This document shows, piece by piece, positions 34,983-43,513 of a DNA stretch of 64,000 bases. Origin of the DNA: Mucilaginibacter corticis (GTDB lineage: Bacteria > Bacteroidota > Bacteroidia > Sphingobacteriales > Sphingobacteriaceae); contig NZ_VLPK01000003.1 in the NCBI RefSeq assembly GCF_007558865.1, positions 62,001-126,000 of the forward strand, written 5' to 3'. Position 1 is the first letter of the stretch; every line of letters starts with the position of its first letter. Made by a program: the position numbers and the translations under genes. A model generated the notes under the pieces. It saw only the letters and a list, made by a program, of their open reading frames with translations. It made no database searches and was not told where the DNA came from.

Positions 34983-37139
34983 TCATTGCTTTGTTTGAAG
35001 CGTGAGTTTCCTTACAGAAAAAGAATCATTTCCAGAGAATAGATAATAAATTGTTCTGCCATCCTTGCTCATCCAGTTAACGGGTAAACAACCCGATTCT
35101 CCCGGCCCCATATCCCATTCTCTTGTGTAAAACACTGTTTTCCATGGCCCCCAAGGGTTAGGCGATTCAAATATCCCTAAACCACCTTTAAACCGTGGCC
35201 CCTGCTCCTCTTTGTCGTTTGACAGAGGTACTACCTGGCACCATAAATATCTTTTCAACCCGGCGTCAAAGGTCATACCAGAGCGATAGGTTTTTCCGGG
35301 ATTTACATAAACAGGCTTTCTGCGCCTGATATCAATTGACCATAAAGGTTTTCCTGAATTACCGTAACCGGCAAAAAATTCATACGCTTTCCAATCCATG
35401 ATCTGAGTGTTTTTCACCCTGGTAAGAACCATTTGGTCTGCGTATTTATAAGCGCTGGCATCGTCTACCGAATAGGTATAAACATAACCATCCCTTGCGC
35501 CTGTATTGTTTTTTCCGTAGTTGATAAAATTCGGGCATCCAAAACTGGTATCAAATTTCCAGTCGGCCCAGGTCCATGTTTTACTATGATCTGTCGAACA
35601 AGCTAACCGGGCGTTGTTAACATTGCGAACCCACATATATAGTTTGCCATCAACCATAATCATACCGCTTGGCTTTGCGCCGGCCGGCCCTTGTCCGACC
35701 CGATCTGCCGATTGTGTTCTGATATTGGCGCCTGTTAAATTTGGAGGTGTGCCGGATACCACAGCTAAACCCATACTTAATTTAATATCGGTTTGTGGTT
35801 TAAACCCATTACCGTCTCCATAGGCTGTATACATTAACCCGTCATCACCCCAGGTTGATGGCCAGCAATCGCCGCCTTCGGCCATTCTGATCACTTCATT
35901 CGCAGGTGCAAATTTTGCAGATACAATAAAATCGCTTTTTGGATAAGGTGGCTCATCAACCGCATCAGCTATCGGGTTAAAAATATTGTTCTCTATAAAT
36001 TCCCAGTAACCTTCGCCGGTTGTGCCTTTGTTCATCGTTTCTCCCATTCTTACCAAAATGATATTCAGACTAGGAATTACCAATAATAATTGTTCGCCGG
36101 CACCAGCACCCCAAAACGCGTCCCTTGGCAAAGATTTGAAGGTCCCATCGTGATTTGTGAACCACCCAAGTACGGCGGTGGTCTTGGGTTCTCTATCATC
36201 ATTCGTAAGGTTACTATTTAAAGCGGGCATGGTGGTTGCGTCGACATTTAAGGCTCGTTTTATAACTGTTGAATCAATAATCTGTGTGCCTTGCCAGCTC
36301 CCTTTTTTCAATATTAGCCTCCCTATTCTTGCGACTGCGTCAGCCGTAAAAGCAGCGCCGCCCCATCCTGCTACCAGATCAAGGCTATCGACCTTATAAG
36401 TGGTGTTATAGCCCATGGAGTAAGTATCTTTCTTTATCCCTACCCTACTAAATATACGCTTGTCTAAATAGTCTCTGATATCTTTATATGACGTTTTTTG
36501 CAGGCTTTTAGTTACCGCATAGTTGAGCATGGCAATACCAGGGTTACTGTAGGCAGATCCCGTCCCCGGTTTAAATAGTACTTTTGCGCTGTCGCGTGAT
36601 AAGGTAAACGGATCCGGCTTTTGTCTCCAAAATGCACCTTTCCAACCCGGAAGGTCCATATGCCGGTCTTTTTTCTGACTAATTAATTTTTGTTCCTCTT
36701 CGTCTGTTGCCTCCGCGTCCTCCAAACCAGATGTATGGGTATCTAACTGTCGGATTGTAATTTTTGATTTTACGTCGAACTTTTTCCAGGATGGTATGTA
36801 CAAACAAGCCGGCGCGTCCGGGTCAATGTATCCATCGGCTATGGCAGCATTTAAGGACATGCCACTTATCAAAGCTTTTGCTAATGATGATGTACCACTT
36901 GTTTTTACAGAGTCTTCCCACCCTTTGGCAAAAGCCTGGCAAATTATTTTATCGTCTTTAATGATAAGTAATTTGTGTGTTCCCCCTGCCATAAGCCGTT
37001 TTTTAAAAGCGTCCAATTTAGCACTTGAAATTCCGACATCTTCAGGCTTGGCACGCGCCCATTCAAATGCTTTTTTATCCTGTGCTAGAAGGGCAACGGG
37101 TAAACAGACAAGTAGGATGCAAAGTTTAATTGATCGCAT
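34983..37139 (-). CDS. Exported serine hydrolase (beta-lactamase fold) fused to a beta-propeller-like domain
   Basis: A 718-residue protein with a signal peptide (cut about residue 20). Residues about 25-385 are a class C beta-lactamase/esterase-like domain: SxxK is S85-L-A-K88 in GTSSLAKAL, YxN is Y197-S-N199 in GSAYSNPG. Residues about 400-718 form a beta-rich domain with repeated strand patterns like five-bladed propellers of the DUF4185/glycosidase type (GGDCWPSTWGDDGLMYTAYG, PSGMIMVDGKLYMWVRN, GPGESGCLPVNWMSKDGRTI). The C-terminal part may bind or cleave glycans; the N-terminal part may act on esters or peptides. The fusion is unusual. Direct repeats lie just upstream. Confidence 0.75.
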   Translation of the reverse strand: MRSIKLCILLVCLPVALLAQDKKAFEWARAKPEDVGISSAKLDAFKKRLMAGGTHKLLIIKDDKIICQAFAKGWEDSVKTSGTSSLAKALISGMSLNAAIADGYIDPDAPACLYIPSWKKFDVKSKITIRQLDTHTSGLEDAEATDEEEQKLISQKKDRHMDLPGWKGAFWRQKPDPFTLSRDSAKVLFKPGTGSAYSNPGIAMLNYAVTKSLQKTSYKDIRDYLDKRIFSRVGIKKDTYSMGYNTTYKVDSLDLVAGWGGAAFTADAVARIGRLILKKGSWQGTQIIDSTVIKRALNVDATTMPALNSNLTNDDREPKTTAVLGWFTNHDGTFKSLPRDAFWGAGAGEQLLLVIPSLNIILVRMGETMNKGTTGEGYWEFIENNIFNPIADAVDEPPYPKSDFIVSAKFAPANEVIRMAEGGDCWPSTWGDDGLMYTAYGDGNGFKPQTDIKLSMGLAVVSGTPPNLTGANIRTQSADRVGQGPAGAKPSGMIMVDGKLYMWVRNVNNARLACSTDHSKTWTWADWKFDTSFGCPNFINYGKNNTGARDGYVYTYSVDDASAYKYADQMVLTRVKNTQIMDWKAYEFFAGYGNSGKPLWSIDIRRRKPVYVNPGKTYRSGMTFDAGLKRYLWCQVVPLSNDKEEQGPRFKGGLGIFESPNPWGPWKTVFYTREWDMGPGESGCLPVNWMSKDGRTIYYLFSGNDSFSVRKLTLQTKQ

Positions 37140-37150
37140 TAAGGGAACTA

Positions 37151-37174
37151 ATTGGTCAATCTAAATTAGTCAAT
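37151..37174. repeat. Direct repeats upstream of the serine hydrolase fusion
   Basis: ATTGGTCAAT (37151-37160) and ATTAGTCAAT (37165-37174) differ by one base and are 14 bases apart, just before the start of the minus-strand gene at 37139. They could be a regulator site. Confidence 0.4.
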
Positions 37175-37190
37175 TTAACTTCCCTAAAAC

Positions 37191-37230
37191 AACAATGGTG
37201 ATAACGACCTGAGTCATTATCACCATTGTT
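37191..37230 (-). terminator. Strong hairpin after the copper-domain gene
   Basis: AACAATGGTGATAA (37191-37204) pairs perfectly with TTATCACCATTGTT (37217-37230) over 14 bases with a 12-base loop. On the minus strand it follows the stop at 37253 and is followed by a T-rich stretch, so it likely ends the copper-domain/DUF1080 transcript. Confidence 0.7.
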
Positions 37231-37252
37231 ACATTTAATTTGGTATTAAATA

Positions 37253-39358
37253 CTATTCAACTGTCAATGTACCCTGCATCACATAAAAGTGGCCGGGTAC
37301 GGTACATACATAAGTGTATTTACCTGCCTTTGGAGCCACAAAATAAATAGTTTGTGATGAGCCCGGGCCTACCAATGTAGCATTGAACAATATTTTAGGT
37401 GTATTAGCTATGTAATTTAATTTAACAGCCTGCAAGCCTAACTTGCTACCCAATTCGCCTACCGCAATAGCTTCGCCTTGCGGAACAACCACAAAATTAT
37501 GCGGCATATCGTCATTATTGGTAAAGGTTAATTTAACCTTGCTGCCTGCTTTTAAGGTTAGGTCTGTTTTGTCAAACTTCAATCCCGGTTTTGTACCGAT
37601 AGTAATAGTCTGATCAATTGTTGTCCATGAAGCAGGTTTAGTGGTCTGATTCTTTTTAAGAGCGACACCACCCACAGCAGCAGCTTTAGCGGTTGAAGGC
37701 GCGGCTTTACCCATTTGCATGTTCATGCCTGCCATATCGTGTGCCATTTTAGGTTTTCTTTTTGGTACATTCAATTTTTCGCCATCAGGGATATTGTTAA
37801 GGGTGTAGTAAGCAACAGGGTGTAATAATGAGAAACTGCTGTCTGCAGATACTACTGCTTTATCTACCTTAATCTCGTGAATATATTTTTCACGCAGGCT
37901 ATCTGCAACTAAACGTACTTTTAATCCGTCCTCTGATACAATAGCAGCATTGATATTACTTACTTTCTCACGGATGGTAGCACTACCATAAACCGGGTGA
38001 TATTTATAAGTAAAACCTGTAATAGTGTAGTTATCAGGATCAGCTGCTGCTTTTTTATCAACCGGCTTAGTAAATTCAATTTCAAATCCATCAGGCATCG
38101 CTCTTACCGCTTTCATTTCGAACGGCGTTGTCTTTGCCCAAACCAAACGCTCTAATCCAAATATTTTCTGACCGGTTGATCCCCAGCCACGGCTGGTTTG
38201 GCCAACAAATAATGAATTGTCTGCACCCCAGGCTAACCTTAAAACGCCCGATTCAAAACCTTCACGGAACGGAATTGCAGCGCCTTGATACTGACCTTTT
38301 ACCTGCTCTAAAAATATACGGTTAATACGGCTTTGTGCTTGGTCGCCTACCAACACCTGGCCTGCAAACGGGCCAAAGCTATCATTGTTAGGGATCTGGA
38401 TCATTGACGAGGTTGAGTTACCCAACGTACCATGAGGCACCCAAACAGCAGGAGTTTTATAGCCTTTTTTAATATCCGAAGCTACTTCCCACAAGGTTTT
38501 AAACGGACGTTTAGGATCCCTGTCTTCTATTTTTCCTTCAGGATCATTAAAACGTGGGTTAACGCGTGAATAAATATCTTCAGTACGTACTTTAACAGGT
38601 GATGCCGGATCAGTAGCCCAACGCAAACCTGCAGGGTGCATAGCAAAATCACCACGATCTAATTGCATGATATAGCCCGATCCTACCCAGTCCCCTTGAT
38701 TTTCAGCATAAAAATATTTGCCGTCAATTAAGCCCTGGCCTGCCGGTGAACGGAAACCCGTAGCATAAGGGTTCATGGTACCATCCGGTTGGATCTCTAA
38801 ACACCAGGCTCTCCATTTTACTAAACTTTTACCGCGCCACCACTCGTCATCAAAACCTACGTTAAGGTTTACCATCATGTTACCGTTAGGCATAATTACC
38901 GGGCCGTAAGAATACTCATGATAGTTACCTGATACCGGCCATGAATAAACAATCTCGTAAACATCAGCTTTACCATCACCATTCTTGTCGATCAACTTGG
39001 TTAATTCACCACGTTGTACACAGTAAAAAGCACCGTCTTTGTAGGCAAGTCCCAATACTTCGTGCATACCGGTTGCAAACTTTTTATAAAAAGGCAGGCT
39101 GCCGTTTAGCTGGTACGGGTTTTGAATGATCCATACATCACCACGACGGGTTGAAACACCCATATCGCCGTTAGGCATCAACGCAAGTCCGCCAACCTCA
39201 AGTTCAACACCTTCGGGAACCGGCAAGGTTACTATACGGTAATAATCTTTTTCGGTATGCACTGCTTTTTCCGGGCTGTTTTGTGCGAATGTGGCAGTAC
39301 AGCCAACGCCTGCAGTAACAGCAGCAGTAAATAATATATTTTTAAAAATAGCTTTCAT
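37253..39358 (-). CDS. Exported sorbosone/glucose-dehydrogenase-like propeller fused to an azurin-type blue-copper domain
   Basis: A 701-residue protein with a signal peptide. Residues about 40-410 match the six-bladed propeller of the PQQ-type sorbosone/glucose dehydrogenase superfamily, with GLALMPNGDMGVSTRRGD, AYKDGAFYCVQRGELTKLID and ATGFRSPAGQG. A beta-sandwich region follows (about 415-520). A Met/His-rich linker (HDMAGMNMQMG) precedes a blue-copper domain (about 590-701) with ligands H620 (MPHNF), C685, H690 and M694; the C-x4-H-x3-M spacing is the azurin/auracyanin kind. There is no CxxCH haem motif. Oxidation of a sugar with electrons passing to copper is plausible but inferred. It is 17 bases from a DUF1080 gene. 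Confidence 0.82.
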   Translation of the reverse strand: MKAIFKNILFTAAVTAGVGCTATFAQNSPEKAVHTEKDYYRIVTLPVPEGVELEVGGLALMPNGDMGVSTRRGDVWIIQNPYQLNGSLPFYKKFATGMHEVLGLAYKDGAFYCVQRGELTKLIDKNGDGKADVYEIVYSWPVSGNYHEYSYGPVIMPNGNMMVNLNVGFDDEWWRGKSLVKWRAWCLEIQPDGTMNPYATGFRSPAGQGLIDGKYFYAENQGDWVGSGYIMQLDRGDFAMHPAGLRWATDPASPVKVRTEDIYSRVNPRFNDPEGKIEDRDPKRPFKTLWEVASDIKKGYKTPAVWVPHGTLGNSTSSMIQIPNNDSFGPFAGQVLVGDQAQSRINRIFLEQVKGQYQGAAIPFREGFESGVLRLAWGADNSLFVGQTSRGWGSTGQKIFGLERLVWAKTTPFEMKAVRAMPDGFEIEFTKPVDKKAAADPDNYTITGFTYKYHPVYGSATIREKVSNINAAIVSEDGLKVRLVADSLREKYIHEIKVDKAVVSADSSFSLLHPVAYYTLNNIPDGEKLNVPKRKPKMAHDMAGMNMQMGKAAPSTAKAAAVGGVALKKNQTTKPASWTTIDQTITIGTKPGLKFDKTDLTLKAGSKVKLTFTNNDDMPHNFVVVPQGEAIAVGELGSKLGLQAVKLNYIANTPKILFNATLVGPGSSQTIYFVAPKAGKYTYVCTVPGHFYVMQGTLTVE

Positions 39359-39375
39359 TTTAATGTCTTTTTAAA

Positions 39376-40830
39376 TTACCAGATCAATGAATATTGAACA
39401 GAAGTCCCTTTATCGGTATTTTTTATCGGCAGCAACAATTCCTTACCTTTTGCAGATGCACGTAAAACCGGCTTATCGCTTTTTTCAAATTGTACGTAAT
39501 AGGTAAAGTCGTCTATGCTGAATAAACCATTGCCAAGATCTGTAATATCGTGAGCGTCTGCCACGCGGGTAAACAGATCTTTTGGTGCAGGTCCGTCAAC
39601 ACTTATCTTACGGGTAAGCATTTTACCGTCATCGCTGGTAGTTTTATCATTGATGCTAATACCATCAAAAATATATTTAAAAGTAGGTAAACCGGCTTCA
39701 TCAAGCTCATAACCTTTAGCACGGTAAACACCGGTAGCTAAAGTGTCAGGCCATGCCTGGGTGTCGCTGTGAATTGAAGCTAATGCAGGTTTATCATTCA
39801 GGTGGATAACGCTGCCTATTGGGTTTGCATTACCATCGCCACGAGACAACCACATTGGTGAAGCATCAAGGAAAGCACCTTTCCATATGTTATAAATAGC
39901 ACCGTTTTCAAGGTCATATCCAAAACTGATATTATGTAACAAGCCTACACTTACAGAATGTGTAACCCTTTTACCAGGGATATCAACAAAGCTGCGGAAA
40001 ACAACAGGCTCGCCTTTAACATCAACCGTTACCGGTTTATCATTTTCGTCCCATACATTTCTTGAGCCATCAACCTGGCTGCTGTTAACTGTAGTATTGT
40101 ATTTAAAGTTTTTGAACGCCACGGCTCCATGATCGCCTTGTAAACGTAGCGGGCCTGTAGCAGCCTCATTTGCAAATGCCGAACCACGGGTTGGCGCTTG
40201 TAATTCAGCATTTTCAATAATAACAACACCATTTAAAATGATTTTTACAACACGCGCGTTTGCTATTTTCTTGCCTGAAGCGTCAAACTTTGGGGCCTGG
40301 AAAAGAATACGGATATTTTGCCAAAGGCCAGGCGCGCGGCTTACGTTAATACGCGGGGCAACACCATCAAAGCCAAATTGGCCTGCCGGGCGGCTTTCGT
40401 CCCAACGCTCATAAACGGCACCAAGATCACCACTGGTAAGAGCTTGTTTTCCCCAGCTGTCAAGCAACTGGATTTCATAACGACCTTGCAGATAGATACC
40501 TGAATTTGATTCTTTAGGCATCATAAAATCAACGCTCAGGTCAATATCACCATGCTCCATGTTGGTAAAGATATCTTCATTTTTCCCTTTACCCGGTATG
40601 CTTACCAGTATACCGCTTCCATCTTTTTTAGTAATGGTATTCGGCTTAACAAAATCGGCCATAACTGAGCCTGCAATTGACCAGTTAGCACTGGGACTTT
40701 TAAATGCTGAAAGATCATTTAATGAAATTTGAGCTGTTGAACCGCCTTGCGCTGAGGCAAAAAACGGAATGAATGTGGCCCATAAAAACACGTGCAATGG
40801 GATACACTTTAGCAAGTACTTGTTTTGCAT
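39376..40830 (-). CDS. DUF1080 / 3-keto-glycoside family protein, exported
   Basis: From ATG 40830 the protein is 484 residues; the longer frame to 40869 adds a non-signal leader. It begins with a hydrophobic export stretch and a first beta-sandwich domain (about 50-255) of the DUF1080 type, with DIDLSVDFMMPKESNSGIYLQGRYEIQL and a later TGPLRLQGDHGAVAFKNFKY segment. A second beta-rich domain (about 260-484) is unassigned. DUF1080 proteins include 3-keto-glycoside hydrolases/lyases that cleave C3-oxidised sugars. Its location directly upstream of the dehydrogenase-like gene supports a joint sugar-oxidation role. Confidence 0.8.
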   Translation of the reverse strand: MQNKYLLKCIPLHVFLWATFIPFFASAQGGSTAQISLNDLSAFKSPSANWSIAGSVMADFVKPNTITKKDGSGILVSIPGKGKNEDIFTNMEHGDIDLSVDFMMPKESNSGIYLQGRYEIQLLDSWGKQALTSGDLGAVYERWDESRPAGQFGFDGVAPRINVSRAPGLWQNIRILFQAPKFDASGKKIANARVVKIILNGVVIIENAELQAPTRGSAFANEAATGPLRLQGDHGAVAFKNFKYNTTVNSSQVDGSRNVWDENDKPVTVDVKGEPVVFRSFVDIPGKRVTHSVSVGLLHNISFGYDLENGAIYNIWKGAFLDASPMWLSRGDGNANPIGSVIHLNDKPALASIHSDTQAWPDTLATGVYRAKGYELDEAGLPTFKYIFDGISINDKTTSDDGKMLTRKISVDGPAPKDLFTRVADAHDITDLGNGLFSIDDFTYYVQFEKSDKPVLRASAKGKELLLPIKNTDKGTSVQYSLIW

Positions 40831-40880
40831 ATTGTTTAAATTAAATAAGGCAATCAGAAAGATTTGCATTTATTGGTTTG

Positions 40881-40896
40881 ATTACAAATATGTAAT
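40881..40896. promoter_or_regulatory. Operator-like palindrome upstream of the DUF1080 operon
   Basis: ATTACA and TGTAAT flank an AATA centre (40881-40896), a perfect 6-base inverted repeat, about 50 bases before the DUF1080 start. It may be bound by a regulator. Confidence 0.4.
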
Positions 40897-41122
40897 TAAT
40901 AACTTAATAATCCCAACACAACTATCTCAAAAAAAATACACACATTGACAAAAATTTCAACAAAAATCATTGCTAATGAACCTGAATTATCCATCTTGTA
41001 TTTACAAGTGAGTATAATTGTATTTATTACACTGTATTTAAGTAATAATTGGTGCTTAAAATTAATGAGTAAACCATTAAATACGTTAACATATTTTGGC
41101 TGTTTATTGTATTTTTATTGCT

Positions 41123-42739
41123 ATGCATAATACCGTAATTCAATACACCTGCCTTATCGCTATTATTTTATTTAGTGTGATGCTGGCGCAAAAAATAAAG
41201 ATAGCCTATCCTATTTTATTGGTTTTAATTGGGCTTCCGCTTGGTTTTGTGCCTTTTTTAAGAGGTGTGGAAATACAACCCGAACTTATCTTCGTTATAT
41301 TTTTACCTCCGTTACTCTACGAAGCTGCGTGGAATACCTCATGGAAAGATCTCTGGAAATGGCGCAGGGTGATCAGCAGCTTCGCATTTCCGGTAGTTAT
41401 CATTACCTCATGTGTGGTGGCGTTTGTTTCTGCCGCTCTTATCCCCGGTTTTTCCTTGGCTACAGGCTTTTTATTGGGTGGTATTGTTTCACCGCCTGAC
41501 GCGGTTTCAGCAAGCGCGATACTTAAAAACGTTAAAGTACCCAAACGTTTTATTTCTATTGTAGAGGGTGAAAGTTTACTAAACGACGCTTCGAGTTTGG
41601 TGGTCTTCAGATTTGCCTTGGCGGCAGTTTTAACCGGAAGTTTTGTATTCCGTGATGCGGCGACAAATTTTGTGCTGGTAATTGTAATGGGGGTTTTAAT
41701 AGGTTTGGCAGTGGCACTTATTTTTTATGCCATTCACCGCTGGTTGCCCACATCAAACAATATGGATGTAGTGCTCACCTTTATTACACCCTATGCCATG
41801 TATATGGCTGCAGAGGAGTTTCATTTTTCGGGCGTATTAGCGGTGGTAAGCGGTGGCCTGTTCTTATCATTCAGACAGCAGCAATTCCTGTCGCACCGCA
41901 GCAGGTTGCAAGGCGTAAACGTTTGGGAGGCGGTAGCTTTTGTGCTTAACGGCATTGTCTTTATTCTGATAGGCCTGGAATTTCCCGTAGTCATTAAAAA
42001 CCTTGGGCCTGATGGATTAAGACCCGCTATTTTATACAGTGCAATTATAACCGGGACTTTAATAATCACACGGTTTGCCAGCACCTTCGGGGCCATTGTG
42101 GTGACAATAGTGATGAGTAAGATCATTACCGTTGCCGACCCTAACCCGGGATGGAAAGCCCCTATCCTATTGGGCTGGACAGGCATGCGTGGCGTAGTAT
42201 CTTTGGCCGCTGCATTAAGTGTCCCGGTTGTGTTAAGTCCGGGCCATCCGTTCCCAAACCGCGACCTTATTTTATTTATCACGTTTAGCGTGATACTGGT
42301 TACGCTGGTTTTACAAGGCCTTACTTTACCCGCAATGGTAAAGCTGGTCAATATGCCTGATCCGGATTTTACAGATATATCTATAGCGCAGCAAAGACAG
42401 CTCGTGCGCAAAAAACTATCGCATTTGTCCCTAAAGATACTGGATGAGGAATATCATGAGCAAGCCATGCATAACGCCATGGTGAAATCAGTTAAATTGC
42501 GTTATAGTGCCGATATGGAATTATTAAAGGATTGGGAAAAAGATGACAATGTAGATCGCGCTGAAGAATATTACAAAGATTATAGGGCTATCATGGCTCA
42601 CCTACTCAGCGAACAACGCAAGCTATTACTCACCTTAAATAAAAAGGAAAATATCAGCGATACATTGATCAGGCATCAGCTGGAATTGTTGGATCTTGAA
42701 GAAGAAAAACTACGCCAACATTTTGAGGCCGGAGAATAA
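41123..42739 (+). CDS. Na+/H+ antiporter (CPA1/NhaP type)
   Basis: From ATG 41123 the protein is 538 residues; an in-frame TTG at 41096 would add nine residues. It has about 12 membrane helices in the first 390 residues and a cytoplasmic C-terminal helical tail. The catalytic ND pair N154-D155 is in EGESLLNDASSLV, typical of CPA1 electroneutral Na+/H+ exchangers. A further conserved block is GWTGMRGVVSLAAALSVP. It keeps cytoplasmic pH and sodium balance. It ends 3 bases from the convergent batE stop. Confidence 0.9.
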   Translation: MHNTVIQYTCLIAIILFSVMLAQKIKIAYPILLVLIGLPLGFVPFLRGVEIQPELIFVIFLPPLLYEAAWNTSWKDLWKWRRVISSFAFPVVIITSCVVAFVSAALIPGFSLATGFLLGGIVSPPDAVSASAILKNVKVPKRFISIVEGESLLNDASSLVVFRFALAAVLTGSFVFRDAATNFVLVIVMGVLIGLAVALIFYAIHRWLPTSNNMDVVLTFITPYAMYMAAEEFHFSGVLAVVSGGLFLSFRQQQFLSHRSRLQGVNVWEAVAFVLNGIVFILIGLEFPVVIKNLGPDGLRPAILYSAIITGTLIITRFASTFGAIVVTIVMSKIITVADPNPGWKAPILLGWTGMRGVVSLAAALSVPVVLSPGHPFPNRDLILFITFSVILVTLVLQGLTLPAMVKLVNMPDPDFTDISIAQQRQLVRKKLSHLSLKILDEEYHEQAMHNAMVKSVKLRYSADMELLKDWEKDDNVDRAEEYYKDYRAIMAHLLSEQRKLLLTLNKKENISDTLIRHQLELLDLEEEKLRQHFEAGE

Positions 42740-42742
42740 CTA

Positions 42743-43513
42743 TCAGATCTCTTTAACGTCTGCCAGTTTTAGCCAGCCTTCGTTACCGTTTGCAAGTTTG
42801 ATCTTTAGCCAACCGTTGTTGTTATCAGATATATTTACTTTGGTGCCGTCATGTAACACAAACAAAGTTGCTGCCTGCTCTGCAGGGCTGCCTTTTACAT
42901 TTACTACGCTGGTAAAAATTATAGCCTGCTTGTTATCGTTAAAATAACTTACCTGGCTGCCGGCTACAAACACCGCAAATATCCCCAGGAAAAATAAAAC
43001 CAAGGATGCAAAGAATGAAACCTTTTTAACAGTAAAAGAGTTGCTAAAGAAATAAAGGATCAATGTACCCGAGCCTAATAGTATCAACACGATAGCAACA
43101 ATGGCCAAAGCATTAGCAGATATAGCTAACATAAACCCTTTCCACCATTTTGACAAGAAAAACTCGGGGGCTTCATCTATTTTATCTGTGGTTTTGGCAT
43201 TAGCAAAACGGATGTTAAAATTGATATCATCATCACCAGGAGATAATCGGTGCGCCTTTTCATAATATAACAGTGCCGATGGCAGATCACCATCTTTGTA
43301 ATAAGCATTACCTAAATTAAAGTATACAGGCGCAGAATAGCTCCCTGCATTTATGATCTGAGTATATGTGCTAATAGCTTCTTTATAATGGTTTTTGTTA
43401 TAAAAACTATTGCCTTTTTCAAAGGCCGACTGCATATCATCAGCAAAACACAATGCCGGCAAAAACAGCATTAGCACAAAGCAAAGCGATATTTTAAGCT
43501 GGTTATATTTCAT
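42743..43513 (-). CDS. batE: BatE: TPR and SH3-like membrane protein
   Basis: From the ATG at 43513 (the longer frame to 43558 runs into batD) the protein is about 256 residues. It has a signal segment, a TPR region (about 30-100, with YNKNHYKEAISTYTQI and YYKDGDLPSALLYYEKAH), two membrane helices (about 125-195) and a C-terminal SH3-like domain (about 205-256, VVNVKGSPAEQAATLFVLHDG). It overlaps batD by 11 bases and is the last gene of the operon. Bat proteins support aerotolerance and stress resistance in Bacteroides; the mechanism is unclear. Confidence 0.85.
   Translation of the reverse strand: MKYNQLKISLCFVLMLFLPALCFADDMQSAFEKGNSFYNKNHYKEAISTYTQIINAGSYSAPVYFNLGNAYYKDGDLPSALLYYEKAHRLSPGDDDINFNIRFANAKTTDKIDEAPEFFLSKWWKGFMLAISANALAIVAIVLILLGSGTLILYFFSNSFTVKKVSFFASLVLFFLGIFAVFVAGSQVSYFNDNKQAIIFTSVVNVKGSPAEQAATLFVLHDGTKVNISDNNNGWLKIKLANGNEGWLKLADVKEI

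Noticed and set aside
41821..42411. Open 196-codon frame on the minus strand inside the antiporter gene
   Set aside because: Antisense to a strongly conserved membrane protein; no domain signature and no start signal.
30311..42739. Idea that the NACHT gene and following sugar genes form one defence island
   Set aside because: The downstream genes are exported sugar-processing enzymes on the opposite strand and show no link with defence proteins.
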